64,000 nucleotides of DNA from JBBDXS01 sp040902195 (GTDB lineage: Bacteria; Chloroflexota; Dehalococcoidia; DSTF01; RBG-16-68-14), in assembly GCA_040902195.1 (NCBI GenBank), contig JBBDXS010000019.1, forward strand, positions 434,001 through 498,000, written 5' to 3'. This document shows positions 41,344 through 50,868 of this stretch, in pieces. The translations under genes and the position numbers were made by a program. The first letter of the stretch is position 1. Each line of letters begins with the position of its first letter. Below the pieces are notes generated by a model. That model worked only from the letters and a program-made list of their open reading frames with translations, had not been told where the DNA came from and did not search any database.

Positions 41344-42519
41344 CTACCCCAGCCGCTCGATGATGGTCGCCGTGCCGAGACCGCCGCCGCAGCACATCGT
41401 CTCGAGGCCATAGCGGCCGCCTGTGCGTTCGAGTTCGTGCAGGAGCGTGGTCATGAGCTTGGCGCCCGTGCTGCCGAGCGGGTGGCCGAGCGCGATCGCG
41501 CCGCCGTTGACGTTGACCTTGCGCATGTCCGGGTGCAGCTCCTTCTCCCAGGCCAGGATCACCGCGGCGAACGCCTCGTTGATCTCAAACAGGTCAATGC
41601 CGCCTAGCTTGAGGCCGGCCTTGTCGAGCACCTTCGGCGTGGCGGTGATCGGCCCGGTGAGCATCAGGACGGGCTCGGAGCCGACGACGGCCTGCGCAAC
41701 GATGCGGCCGCGCGGCTTCACGCCCAGCTCCTTCGCCTTCGCCGCCGACATGAGCAGGACGGCCGACGCGCCGTCTGAGATCTGCGATGAGTTGCCGGCC
41801 GTGTGGATGCCGTCCTCGGCGAAGGAGGGCTTGAGCGCGGCGAGCTTCTCCGGCGACGTGTCGGGGCGGATGCCCTCGTCTTGCTTGAAGACGGTCTCGA
41901 CGCCCTCGAGCGAGACCTTCATGGGCATGATCTCGCTGTCGAAGCGGCCCTCGTCGCGGGCGCGCGCGGCCTTCATGTGCGACTCGTAAGAGTACTTGTC
42001 GACGTCCTCGCGCGAGATGCCCCACTGCTTCGCGATCATGTCGGCCGAGGTGCCCTGCATGACGAGCGGGTACATCTCGGATAGCTCGGGCGGCATCGGG
42101 AAGCCGTGTCCGGCGGCCATGCCGTCCTGCATGGGCGAGAGGATCGGCACGCGCGACATGCTCTCGACGCCGCAGCCGATCGCGGCATCGACGACGCCCG
42201 ACTGCACCAGGTTCGCCGCGAAGTGGATCGCCTGCTGGGCGGAGCCGCACTGCCGGTCGACGGTCGTGGCGGGGATCGTATACGGGAAGCCGGCCGTGAG
42301 GACGGCGTTGCGGCCGATGTTGGCGGCCTGGTCGCCGATCTGGTCGACGCAGCCGGCGACGACGTCCTCGACGACGTCGGCGGGGAGCTTGGCGCGCCGC
42401 ATGAGCTCTTCCAGAACTCTCGCGAGCAGCACGACGGGGTGGACGCCGCTCAGGCTGCCGTTTTTGCGGCCGGTAGCGCTGCGCACGGCTTCGACGATGA
42501 CGACATCTCGATCGTTCAT
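41344..42519 (-). CDS. acetyl-CoA acyltransferase (thiolase)
   Basis: This is a 391-residue thiolase. The nucleophile Cys is in DRQCGSAQQAIHF (about residue 90). The C-terminal catalytic His and Cys are in GGAIALGHPLGSTGAK and MCCGGGLGTATIIE, with NEAFA in between. Depending on chain length it either condenses acetyl-CoA or cleaves 3-ketoacyl-CoA. Adjacency to an acyl-CoA dehydrogenase favours degradation. GAGGAGGAA precedes the start codon. Confidence 0.94.
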   Translation of the reverse strand: MNDRDVVIVEAVRSATGRKNGSLSGVHPVVLLARVLEELMRRAKLPADVVEDVVAGCVDQIGDQAANIGRNAVLTAGFPYTIPATTVDRQCGSAQQAIHFAANLVQSGVVDAAIGCGVESMSRVPILSPMQDGMAAGHGFPMPPELSEMYPLVMQGTSADMIAKQWGISREDVDKYSYESHMKAARARDEGRFDSEIMPMKVSLEGVETVFKQDEGIRPDTSPEKLAALKPSFAEDGIHTAGNSSQISDGASAVLLMSAAKAKELGVKPRGRIVAQAVVGSEPVLMLTGPITATPKVLDKAGLKLGGIDLFEINEAFAAVILAWEKELHPDMRKVNVNGGAIALGHPLGSTGAKLMTTLLHELERTGGRYGLETMCCGGGLGTATIIERLG

Positions 42520-42616
42520 GGGGGTTCCTCCTCAGTGGCTCTCAGTCTGGCACGGCGATTGTAGCAGACCGAGCGGAGGAGCTCGGCAGACGCGCGCAGA
42601 TAACCGGGAGGGGCCC

Positions 42617-42647
42617 TTCGCAGAGTCGCCCTGGGCGACAGCCTGTC
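42617..42647. repeat. 40-bp dispersed repeat, inverted partial copy 3
   Basis: The reverse complement reads GACAGGCTGTCGCCC-AGGGCGACTCTGCGAA, matching copies 1 and 2 without the right arm. The three copies bracket the acyl-CoA dehydrogenase and thiolase genes. Confidence 0.75.
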
Positions 42648-42668
42648 GCGACCATGAGATGGCCGGCG

Positions 42669-44648
42669 CTAGACCGGCAGGTGGCCTAAGAGCCCGGAGA
42701 CGAACTGCAGGATGAACGCGGCATCGATGCTGTTGATCGCGCTATCGCCGTTCACGTTCGCGGCCGCCTGGCAGGCGAGCGACGTGATGAGCGAGGCCCC
42801 GAACTGGAGCACCAGCGCCGCATCGATGCTGTTCACGCCTCCAACGCAGTTGACGTTTCCGTACTCGATGGAGGGCGTCGGCGTCGGCCCGGACATCGTT
42901 GGCCCGGGCGTCGGACCGGGGGGCGTGCTCGTTGGCTGCGGGCCGCTGCCACAGTCCAGCATGAGATCGACGTCGAGCTGAGGCGGCGGGACCTGTAGGA
43001 CGATTGTCTCGACGAAGGCTTGACCGGCATTGCCCGGAGCGTGGCAGCCTGTCTTCTCCGCGCGCACTTGGTAGTAGCCAGCGATGACGTCCCAGCGGTA
43101 GAAGCCTTCTGCGTCCGTCAGGTCGGGGTTGTTGCGATTCGATGGTGACATGACTGCGCTCTCGTCCGGTACCACCGCGAATGGGCCTACGGCGCTGTCG
43201 GACCGATACAGCGTAACGGTCGCACCAACGACGGGCATGCCGTTAACACTGTTGAGGACGTGGCCGCTCGGGTCTATGTAGATATCGAAGTCGTCGTCCT
43301 TATCGCCAACGCCCGGACAGTTGATCGTGATGTTCATGGTCGCGCGGCCGTTCACGTTGCCGGTAAGGATTGGTGGGATGGTGCCCTTGTACTTGCCGGG
43401 CGCTGTCTCGGTCATCGAGCCCGACGTGATGAGGTTTCCGTTTTGCGTAATCGACCAGCTTGCGGAGCCTCCCGCGCAGGCCCCCGTTTGACGGAAGGTC
43501 GCGCCTCTGGCGCGGCTGATCGCCGGCGTGCCGTCGCCCGCGTGGTAGGGCGTCTCGATTGTGACGCCGGGGGGCGGCGGTACGGATGGGATGAGCTTGA
43601 TGTCCTGGTTTACGAGATCGGCACCACTCACAGGCATAAACAACGCGCCGATCGTCCGCGGGCCAAGCGCCGTTTCGCCGCTCGGCGGGAACGCGGTCAC
43701 GAAGTAGTTACCGCCGCCGGGCAGGCCGACGAACTGATAGTGCCCGTTCGCATCGCTCGTCGTCACCTGACAGGGAGGCGCCGGGTCGAAGGCGAAGCAG
43801 GCCTGGACGAACGATCCGGGGACGGCGGAATCGCCGCCGAGGTCGTTACGGTGGATCAGGCCGGAGATCGTGCCTCCGACGGGCGCAGCGCCGTTGCGGA
43901 CCGAGAAGATGTAGCGGCCGTGTTGGAGCGAGTTGAAGCTGTTGTGAATCAAGCCAGTGGCGGCGCTGTCCAAAAAGGCGCCGTTTACGGCGGAGCCGGG
44001 CAGTTCTAGCGATGTGTCGACGCCGTTTGTGTAGCCGACGCGCGCCGAGTCGCCGCCGAGGCCGCCTGTGCCTCCGCTTACGTCGCCGGTCTCCCACTGG
44101 ACTTTGTTGTAGTTAAAGATGATGTCGAAGTCACCGACGCCGACGTCGGAGCGGTCGACCAGGAGAAGCTGGAAGCTGTTCTGCTTGTCGAGGTGGACCG
44201 CGTAATAGCCAACATTGACCCAGTTGACGCAGAAGGCTGGCCTGCCGATGAACGTAGTCGTGCCGTACGTCGTGAGCCCTGAGCCGGCCGCGCGAGTGTC
44301 AACATCACCGAAGTACGGGGCGATGATGACGGAGTCCGTGGCCTGTTCTTGTAGCGGAAACGGCGTGTAGGTAGCCAGCGTAGAACCAAACGTAACGTTG
44401 CCGTTGTTGTTGACGTAGAGGCTGCTGTAGCTCGTCCCAAAGAAATTGAGTGGGAAGCCGGTGGCAACCTGAGGGCTCGAACCGTCGTCATTCGCTGGAA
44501 TGGAGCTCGTCGTGCAGCCCGGCAAGTCCAGGATGGCCTTGTTGCCGGCGCCGGCGATATCGTCCTGCGCCCGGGCGCCATCGCCCAGCAAGCTAAACGA
44601 GAGGAAGAGTGCGAAGAGAGCGACGATGGAGTAAAGGACCCGCTTCAT
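42669..44648 (-). CDS. secreted nidogen-like protein with C-terminal dockerin
   Basis: GGAGG 7 nt before the ATG at 44648 sets the start, six codons inside the longest frame. The 659-residue product has a signal peptide (1-29). A NIDO-like domain follows (about 45-240: FFGTSYSSLYVNNNGNVTFG, VIIAPYFGDVDTR, FCVNWVNVGYY). Next come SdrD-B/carboxypeptidase-regulatory-like Ig folds (about 250-560) and a Pro/Thr linker. The type I dockerin pair is NVNCVGGVNSIDAALVLQF and ANVNGDSAINSIDAAFILQF, with calcium-loop Asn/Asp residues. Likely displayed on the cell surface or exported, binding a cohesin-like partner not found in this window. Confidence 0.87.
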   Translation of the reverse strand: MKRVLYSIVALFALFLSFSLLGDGARAQDDIAGAGNKAILDLPGCTTSSIPANDDGSSPQVATGFPLNFFGTSYSSLYVNNNGNVTFGSTLATYTPFPLQEQATDSVIIAPYFGDVDTRAAGSGLTTYGTTTFIGRPAFCVNWVNVGYYAVHLDKQNSFQLLLVDRSDVGVGDFDIIFNYNKVQWETGDVSGGTGGLGGDSARVGYTNGVDTSLELPGSAVNGAFLDSAATGLIHNSFNSLQHGRYIFSVRNGAAPVGGTISGLIHRNDLGGDSAVPGSFVQACFAFDPAPPCQVTTSDANGHYQFVGLPGGGNYFVTAFPPSGETALGPRTIGALFMPVSGADLVNQDIKLIPSVPPPPGVTIETPYHAGDGTPAISRARGATFRQTGACAGGSASWSITQNGNLITSGSMTETAPGKYKGTIPPILTGNVNGRATMNITINCPGVGDKDDDFDIYIDPSGHVLNSVNGMPVVGATVTLYRSDSAVGPFAVVPDESAVMSPSNRNNPDLTDAEGFYRWDVIAGYYQVRAEKTGCHAPGNAGQAFVETIVLQVPPPQLDVDLMLDCGSGPQPTSTPPGPTPGPTMSGPTPTPSIEYGNVNCVGGVNSIDAALVLQFGASLITSLACQAAANVNGDSAINSIDAAFILQFVSGLLGHLPV

Positions 44649-44696
44649 ATTTGGCCTCCGTACCAAGAATGAGCCGCCGCCTTGCTATCGGGGCGA

Positions 44697-44725
44697 AGTT
44701 TACCAGCGTGCCTGCGACCGGTCAA
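44697..44725 (-). promoter_or_regulatory. promoter for the nidogen/dockerin gene
   Basis: On the minus strand TTGACC (44725-44720), 17-nt spacer, TAAACT (44702-44697). It lies 49-77 nt upstream of the start at 44648. Confidence 0.6.
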
Positions 44726-44732
44726 TTTGGCG

Positions 44733-45758
44733 TCAGTCGTACGTGTAGAGTTGTGTGCCATCCAGATCGATCAGGCCGGCAGAGATGATCATAAAGTCGA
44801 CGCCGCGCTCGCGGCCCTGAACGATAAGCGTTGGTGCGGTCTCAACAACATCGTACTGACGAGTCGACGCGGCTTCGGTCAGCTCGGCCTGCGGCAGATA
44901 CGTTATGTTGAGGTCGACGAGGTTCGATGTGACGAGCCCGTTCTCGATCGCGTAGAGGGCGGCACGGCGGCTGGGATCGTCAAGGACGGCGAGGCTAACC
45001 GTCTGGCGGCCGCCTTGCACCGGTGATGGAGCGGTGCCCGCCGGGCCGGCGAAGAGCACGTCGGTGAGCTCCGGGTAGTCCTCTATATCGCCGAGACCGA
45101 CCGCGGCCTGCCAGAAGCGCAGGATGCCCTGCTGGAAGTCCGGGGAAAGCTGGCCAAGCGGCATGTCGAAGCGGCTCCACCACCAGTCGAGGAAGGCCCG
45201 GTCCGCGTTCCTTTCCTGCGCCACAGCATCGAGGACCAGTCCTCGATTGGCTTGGAAGTGCGCGAGCGAATCGCGAAGCATGCGATTCAACTCGGTCATC
45301 ACGGCCGGCTTCTGCGAGATGATGTCGGCGTAGGAAGCGAGGACGGAGTGAGGCACAGGGACGCCGGTAAGCTCCTGCATGTCTTTAGAGATCGGCAGGA
45401 GGACACGGAGACGGGCATCGTCTTGCGCCTGGAAGGCGGCCAGCGGCGGAAGGACGGCATAGCGAAGCTGGCCCGAGCGGAGCTGGTCGACGAGCGAGTC
45501 AGCGGCGGAGCCAAGGAGCAGGATATCTGTTCCGGTGAGGACGGATGAACCGATGGCGTACTTCTCCGCCAGGACATAACGGAGCTCGAGAATCGCAGGG
45601 CTGCTGCCGGAGGTGACACCGACGTCGTGGCCGCGCAGGACCTCGGCCGGTGAGACGCCGGGAGTGGTTGTTTCGGGGGCGCTTTTGTCGCGGCCGCACG
45701 ATGTGAAAATCCAGACCATCGTGAGGAGGAGGAGCACGGCGGCGGCGTATCGGCCCAT
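44733..45758 (-). CDS. lipoprotein resembling NMT1/SsuA-type solute-binding proteins
   Basis: From the ATG at 45758 the 341-residue product has a short signal peptide and lipobox IFTSC (Cys21). In-frame starts at 45815 and 45893 would add 19 or 45 residues. Features such as VGVTSGSSPAILELRYVLAEKYAIG, YAVLPPLAAFQAQ and VPVPHSVLASYADIISQKPAVMTELNRML fit a periplasmic-binding fold of the NMT1/SsuA kind. Two repeated lobes are apparent. No permease or ATPase is adjacent, so the partner transporter is elsewhere or lost. Confidence 0.75.
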   Translation of the reverse strand: MGRYAAAVLLLLTMVWIFTSCGRDKSAPETTTPGVSPAEVLRGHDVGVTSGSSPAILELRYVLAEKYAIGSSVLTGTDILLLGSAADSLVDQLRSGQLRYAVLPPLAAFQAQDDARLRVLLPISKDMQELTGVPVPHSVLASYADIISQKPAVMTELNRMLRDSLAHFQANRGLVLDAVAQERNADRAFLDWWWSRFDMPLGQLSPDFQQGILRFWQAAVGLGDIEDYPELTDVLFAGPAGTAPSPVQGGRQTVSLAVLDDPSRRAALYAIENGLVTSNLVDLNITYLPQAELTEAASTRQYDVVETAPTLIVQGRERGVDFMIISAGLIDLDGTQLYTYD

Positions 45759-45954
45759 CAATTCGGCACGATGCCACCAGGAGGGATTACGGTCAAGACG
45801 CGTATATCGATTCATCCTAGTGTTGCGGCCGATACCGGGCGCTGGGGTATCGGCGCGGTCTATATGAGATGGGCGAAAAAAACGTTCGGTCAATTGGGCC
45901 GTACCCCCTTCGGTGGAGGCGGCCTTGGGTGTAGAATGACAGTGGAGGTGCTAC

Positions 45955-46152
45955 GTGTCGTCCGGTCGAAGCGAGCAGAACGCCCGCGCGAATGACCGCG
46001 CCGCCGGCCAGCCATACCGTGTCGCCCTAGGCGATCAGGTCTGTCCGCGGTGCCAGAAGTCGTTCACGGCGAGCTACTGGAACGGCGATGTGCTGGTCCA
46101 GGCGCGCTGCCTGAGCTGCGACTTGAAGTGGCCAAGGCCGGACGTTGTCTAG
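45955..46152 (+). CDS. 65-residue zinc-ribbon protein
   Basis: GTG start with GGAGGTG upstream and TAGAAT at 45932-45937 as possible -10 box. Residues about 28-57 contain VCPRCQKSFTASYWNGDVLVQARCLSCDLKW, two Cys-x-x-Cys knuckles 20 residues apart that would bind one zinc. Small ribbons like this often act as nucleic-acid or protein adaptors. It sits 25 bp before the sigma-factor gene and is probably transcribed with it. Confidence 0.72.
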   Translation: MSSGRSEQNARANDRAAGQPYRVALGDQVCPRCQKSFTASYWNGDVLVQARCLSCDLKWPRPDVV

Positions 46153-46177
46153 CGCCCGGGGGTCGAAGACAAAAACT

Positions 46178-47482
46178 ATGGTTACAGCACGCAAAGCAGC
46201 AGTATCGACGAGCGATGTCGAGCTTCCCGATTCTGTAGAGCTCTATCTCAACGAGATCGCCCGATTCAAGCTCCTGACGCCTCAGGAAGAGATCGACCTG
46301 TTCCAGAGGGTCGAGCACGGGCGCATCCTTGCGGCGCTGAGCAACTCGTACATGGAGGAGACGGGCCAGCCACCAACGCTGGAAGACCTTACGTTTTTGC
46401 TGCTCTGCGATATGTGGGATGCGCTGGAAATGCTCGAAGGCAGCGGCGCCATCCGCGGCTTTCCGCGCGACGGCACCCTACGCGAGCAACTCGCTAGCCC
46501 GAAGCTCAAAGAGGCGATCGACCACGGGATCGACCCGCGGATCGAAAAGAAGATGTCAACCTACGCGCGCGAGCCGATCACGCGGGCGCACGACACGTTA
46601 ATCGGCCTCGCGGGCGGTTTGCGTATGTTCGGCCCGGAGCCACCCGAGGAGCTGGAGAAGGCACTTAAGCTGGTCGGGCGCGGGGCGACGATGCGGAACA
46701 AGCAGTTGATGGCATACCTCAAGGCGCTCGCGCCCTACGTCCGCAAGGCACGCGAGGAAGCAGCTCGGGCTGAGGACCACATGGTAAACGCCAACCTGCG
46801 CCTTGTGGTGAGCGTCGCGAAGAAGCACGCCGCCCGCGGCCTGCCGCTCATGGACCTCGTCCAGGAGGGCAACGCCGGCCTAATGCGCGCGGTGGAGAAG
46901 TTCGAATACCGAAAGGGCTTTCGATTCAGCACGTATGCAACGTGGTGGATCCGCCAGGCAGTCGGCCGCGCGATCGCCGACAAAGCGCGGACGATCCGGT
47001 TACCGATCCACATCAACGAGCTGATCTCGAAGTACACGCAAGCGCGCGAGCGGCTATTCCAGTACTTCGGCCGCGAGCCGAAGGTAAGCGAGCTGGCGCG
47101 CTTCATGGGCATGAGCCAGGAGAAGGTACGCGAGGCGGCCCGGGCGCTGCGCCAGTCCGTCATCTCGCTCGAGACGCCGGTGGGTGAAGAGGACGAAAGT
47201 ACGCTGGGCAGCCTGCTCGAGGACTTGCTGTCGCCCTCCCCCGAGGAGGAGGCGACGCGCGAGTTGCTGCGCGCGCGCGTCCGCGAGGCGCTAGATGTGC
47301 TCTCGCCGCGCGAGCGAAAGGTCATCGAGCTGCGCTTCGGCATCACAGACGGCAGGGCGCGGACGCTGGACGTCGTGGGCAACGCGCTGGGCGTAACGCG
47401 CGAGCGGGCGCGGCAGATCGAGGCGCAGGCGCTCGCTAAGCTGCGCCAGCGACACCAGCGCAAGCTCTTCGAGGACGAGTAG
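46178..47482 (+). CDS. RNA polymerase sigma-70 family factor (RpoD/SigA-like)
   Basis: The 434-residue sigma factor has no region 1.1. Region 1.2 is PDSVELYLNEIARFKLLTPQEEIDLFQ (about 15-42). An atypical insert of some 160 residues follows. Region 2 is NLRLVVSVAKKHAARGLPLMDLVQEGNAGLMRAVEKFEYRKGFRFSTYATWWIRQA. Regions 3 and 4 have VGEEDESTLGSLLED and the HTH LDVVGNALGVTRERARQIEAQALAKLRQ. The start at 46178 is the first ATG; a TTG 11 codons upstream is possible. It could be the housekeeping or a group 2 factor; the weak -35 and good -10 boxes in the window fit either. Confidence 0.92.
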   Translation: MVTARKAAVSTSDVELPDSVELYLNEIARFKLLTPQEEIDLFQRVEHGRILAALSNSYMEETGQPPTLEDLTFLLLCDMWDALEMLEGSGAIRGFPRDGTLREQLASPKLKEAIDHGIDPRIEKKMSTYAREPITRAHDTLIGLAGGLRMFGPEPPEELEKALKLVGRGATMRNKQLMAYLKALAPYVRKAREEAARAEDHMVNANLRLVVSVAKKHAARGLPLMDLVQEGNAGLMRAVEKFEYRKGFRFSTYATWWIRQAVGRAIADKARTIRLPIHINELISKYTQARERLFQYFGREPKVSELARFMGMSQEKVREAARALRQSVISLETPVGEEDESTLGSLLEDLLSPSPEEEATRELLRARVREALDVLSPRERKVIELRFGITDGRARTLDVVGNALGVTRERARQIEAQALAKLRQRHQRKLFEDE

Positions 47483-47498
47483 CCTCCCCTCTCCGGCT

Positions 47499-48887
47499 GT
47501 GCCCGTCGAGCCACGGCCGGAGCTTCCGCTAGCCAACAGGCTTCTCTACGCGTCGGGCAGCCTGGGCGCGAACATCACGTTTCAGGCGATCGCGGCGTGG
47601 CTGATCTACTTCTACGCGCCGCCCGACGACGCGGATAATGCTCCGCTCGTATCGATCGCGCTCGTAGGCGTCGTGCTCGTAATCGGGCGCGTGATCGAAG
47701 CGCTGGACGACCCGTTCATCGGCTACTGGAGCGACCGGACGAAGACCCGTTGGGGGCGGCGCCTGCCTTTCATCGTGCTCGGCACGCCGATACTGGCGCT
47801 GAGCTTCTTCCTGCTCTGGACGCCCCCGATCGATCACGAGAGCGCGTGGAACGCCGTGTACCTATTCGTGGTGCTGGAGCTGTTCTTTCTAGCGAACACC
47901 GTCGTCGGCGGGCCGTACGACGCCCTACTGCCCGAGATCGCTGTCAGGTCTCGAGACCGTGTGAGCCTCTCGGCATGGAAAGTGCTCTTCGGTGCGGCGG
48001 GCGCGGGCATCGTCTTCGTGCTAGGTGGACCGCTGATCGCGACTATAGGTTTCGCCGGGATGGGACTATTCATGGCGGGGATAACGCTCGTGTCGCGCTA
48101 CCTGCCCGTCCTCGGCGTGCGGAAGCACATCCAGCGCGAAGTGACCGCGACGCGCTTTCGCTTCGGGGAGGCTGTGCGCGAGACGCTCTCGAACGGGCAA
48201 TTCCTGGCGTTCGTGCCGGCGTTCGTCTTGTTTACCGTCGCGCAAGTTATGTTGACTCAGTGGCTTCCCTTCTACGTCGACGTGGTCCTGCGCGACACGA
48301 TCGTGCACCTGCCGTTCGGGATCGAGCTGGAGAGGACGGAGGCAAAGGTGACGCTGCTGACGGCGGTCTTCTTCCTGCCGCTCATCGTGTCCATCCCGCT
48401 TATGTCGTGGGTGGCGCAGCGCGTGAGCAAGCGCTCCGTTTACGGCGCATCGATGCTGCTCTGCGGGCTCTACTTTCCGTTGCTGTTCTTCTTTGGCTTC
48501 ATGCCGGGCATATCGAAACTGTTGCAATCGCTCTTCGTGCTGGGACTCGGGATCCCTATCGCGGGGCTCTTCGTCTTCCCCCAAGCGTTGCTAGCCGATA
48601 TCATCGATTACGACGAACAACGCACGGGCGAGCGTCGCGAGGCCCTCTACTATGGGGTACAGGCGACGCTGCAAAAGATGGGGTTGGGATTGGCAGCCGC
48701 TCTATTCGCTCTCGTGTTAGCGGTATTCGGCAAGAGCGCCGGCGATCCGCTGGGCATCCGGCTGATCGGGCCCGTCGCGGGGATGTGCGCGCTGGCCGGA
48801 TTCGCGGTCTTCGCTCTGGGTTACCGGCTCACAGACGAAGGACGCCTGATCGGGCAGCCCGGCCCCAAACCCGCTCGGAGTGGCTAG
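47499..48887 (+). CDS. GPH-type (MFS_2) cation:sugar-symporter-like transporter
   Basis: The 462-residue protein has about twelve membrane helices. The family motif region VIEALDDPFIGYWSDRTKTRWGRRLPFIVLGTPILALSFFLLW is characteristic of glycoside-pentoside-hexuronide symporters. LLADIIDYDEQRTGERREALYYGVQATLQKMGLGLAAAL is the second signature, in the C-terminal half. The start is GTG, 16 bp after the sigma-factor stop. The substrate is not determined; neighbours offer no sugar-metabolism clue. Confidence 0.9.
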   Translation: MPVEPRPELPLANRLLYASGSLGANITFQAIAAWLIYFYAPPDDADNAPLVSIALVGVVLVIGRVIEALDDPFIGYWSDRTKTRWGRRLPFIVLGTPILALSFFLLWTPPIDHESAWNAVYLFVVLELFFLANTVVGGPYDALLPEIAVRSRDRVSLSAWKVLFGAAGAGIVFVLGGPLIATIGFAGMGLFMAGITLVSRYLPVLGVRKHIQREVTATRFRFGEAVRETLSNGQFLAFVPAFVLFTVAQVMLTQWLPFYVDVVLRDTIVHLPFGIELERTEAKVTLLTAVFFLPLIVSIPLMSWVAQRVSKRSVYGASMLLCGLYFPLLFFFGFMPGISKLLQSLFVLGLGIPIAGLFVFPQALLADIIDYDEQRTGERREALYYGVQATLQKMGLGLAAALFALVLAVFGKSAGDPLGIRLIGPVAGMCALAGFAVFALGYRLTDEGRLIGQPGPKPARSG

Positions 48888-48907
48888 AGAGGAGCGAGCC
48901 TCGCCGC

Positions 48908-50857
48908 ATGACGATCAATCCATTCAAGCCTAAGCCCTCCCTCGATCCCGGCGCTGAGCTGCTGCTCACGAGCGAGACCCCGCTTACCATCCCCGGCCTG
49001 CTCGCCGACGCGCGAGCGCGCTTCGGTTCGCAACACGGCTTCCAGCAGAGGGCCGGCGGCAAGTGGGAGAAGCTGGACTTCGAGCAGCTCTACCGTCGCG
49101 CGCACGACTTTGGCGCCGGCCTGATCGCACTGGGGCTCCAGAAGGGCGACCGCGTGGCGATCATCGCCGAGAACAGCCTCGATTGGGTTGTTGGCTACCT
49201 GGGCGTCTCGGTCGCCGGAGGCGTTGGCGTACCGCTGTACACAGAGCTGAAGCGCGACGAAGTGGAGTCGATGGTGCAACGCGCAGGTGCGCGCTTTGTC
49301 ATCGCCTCGACGAAAGTGCTGAGCCGGCTGCCGGAGCGCTTCGGCGGGGCCGAGAAGATCATTGCCGTGGGCGCGGCCGAGACGCGGGCGGGCAACCCGC
49401 CTCGATTCCTGCGCCGCGGACGTCCCGACCTGCTGCCATTCGATGAGGTCGCGTTGCGGGCGACGGACGAGAGCCGCCGCGAGCTGGCGTCGCGCCGCAT
49501 CGAGCCGGACGATCTGGCATCGATTGTGTTCACGTCAGGAACGACGGGCGGCATGAAGGGCGTGATGCTCACACACAAAAACTTGACGTCGAACGTCGAG
49601 TCGATCCGGAGGACGATCCAGCTCGACGAAAGGGACCGCATCGTGCTGGTGCTGCCGTTGCACCACGCGTTCCCGTTCATCATTTTCCTCGCCGAGCTGG
49701 TCTACGGCGGCGAGCTGACGTTCGAGAACGACCTGCTGCGTGTTCGCGACCGGCTGAAAGAAGTGAAGCCGACGTTGTTCCTGGGCGTGCCGGCGCTCTT
49801 CGAGCAGGTCTACCGAGCGATCCTTCGTCGCGCAGAGGCGGAGGGACGGCTGGAGACGTTCGAGCGCGGGCTGCGCGCCGTCGACACGATCAAGCGACGC
49901 ACGGGCGTCAACCTGGGACGCCTGATCTTCCGAGAGGTACACCAGCAGCTCGGCGGGAACCTGCGCTTCGTGCTGAGTGGCGCGGCCGCGCTCAATCCGG
50001 AGCTGGCGCGTAACTTCTTCCGCCTCGGCCTGCCCTTGCTGCAGGGCTGGGGCCTGAGCGAGGCGTCACCCGCCGTTGCGGCACAGCGCTTCGTTCCACG
50101 TAAGTTCCTCTTTAGCAACTACTACGAAGAGCACCTCGGTACGGTAGGAGCGGCGGTCGAGGGTGTCGAAGTGAAGCTGATCGACGTGCCGGAGAAGGAG
50201 ATCTACGTCCACCTCCACGGCGAGGGAGAGCTTGTGGTACGCGGGCCGAATGTCTTCGCAGGCTACTGGCAGTCGCCCAAGGAGACGGCCGATGCGCTCG
50301 CGGGCGGCTGGCTGCGCACGGGCGACCTGGGGCGCATCGACGAGGAGGGCAACATCTACATCACCGGGCGCAGCAAGTACGTGATCGTCCTCGACTCTGG
50401 CGAGAAGGTCGTTCCGGACGAGCTGGAGGAGCGCTTCGCGAGTAGTGAGGTCATGCAGGACGTCTGCGTCGAGGGACGCCGGGCGCGCAATAAGACCATT
50501 GTCGCCGCGGTCGTCTTCCCGAGCTGGGAGGGCGTGACGAAGGTTCTGCAAGCACGCGGCGAAGATCTGAGCGAGGCCTCGGTACGACGGGTCGTGCAGG
50601 AGGACCTCGATGCGCAAGCGAAGGAGCTTGCACCGCACAAGCGCGTGAGTGAGCTGGTGTTGACCGATACGCCGCTGCCGAAAACGGCGATCCTGAAGGT
50701 CAAGCGCGGCGAGCTACCGGAGAGCTACGACTTCGACGTGGAGCGATGGAAGCAGCAGGCGGCGGGCGCCTCGCTGCTGCTCTCGAACAACGGGACGCAA
50801 GCGAACGAGGAAGAGGCCTCGGAGGGCGAAAGCGGTGCGTCTGGAGCACAGGGCTAG
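48908..50857 (+). CDS. long-chain acyl-CoA synthetase (AMP-forming)
   Basis: The 649-residue adenylate-forming enzyme has the P-loop-like A3 motif IVFTSGTTGGMKGVMLTHKN. It also has LPLHHAF, LSGAAALNPELARNFFRLGLPLLQGWGLSEASPAV (A5), GWLRTGDLGRIDEEGNIYITGRSKYVIVLDSGEKVVPDELE (A7-A8) and the catalytic Lys in PKTAILKVKRGEL. The start at 48908 is where homology begins. The last 30 residues form an acidic, low-complexity tail. It would activate fatty acids for the acyl-CoA dehydrogenase/thiolase route. Confidence 0.93.
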   Translation: MTINPFKPKPSLDPGAELLLTSETPLTIPGLLADARARFGSQHGFQQRAGGKWEKLDFEQLYRRAHDFGAGLIALGLQKGDRVAIIAENSLDWVVGYLGVSVAGGVGVPLYTELKRDEVESMVQRAGARFVIASTKVLSRLPERFGGAEKIIAVGAAETRAGNPPRFLRRGRPDLLPFDEVALRATDESRRELASRRIEPDDLASIVFTSGTTGGMKGVMLTHKNLTSNVESIRRTIQLDERDRIVLVLPLHHAFPFIIFLAELVYGGELTFENDLLRVRDRLKEVKPTLFLGVPALFEQVYRAILRRAEAEGRLETFERGLRAVDTIKRRTGVNLGRLIFREVHQQLGGNLRFVLSGAAALNPELARNFFRLGLPLLQGWGLSEASPAVAAQRFVPRKFLFSNYYEEHLGTVGAAVEGVEVKLIDVPEKEIYVHLHGEGELVVRGPNVFAGYWQSPKETADALAGGWLRTGDLGRIDEEGNIYITGRSKYVIVLDSGEKVVPDELEERFASSEVMQDVCVEGRRARNKTIVAAVVFPSWEGVTKVLQARGEDLSEASVRRVVQEDLDAQAKELAPHKRVSELVLTDTPLPKTAILKVKRGELPESYDFDVERWKQQAAGASLLLSNNGTQANEEEASEGESGASGAQG

Positions 50858-50868
50858 ACATAACATCT

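Noticed and set aside
47750..50857. Reading the acyl-CoA synthetase from 47750
   Set aside because: The upstream 386 codons are an out-of-frame shadow of the transporter gene; adenylate-enzyme homology starts at 48908.
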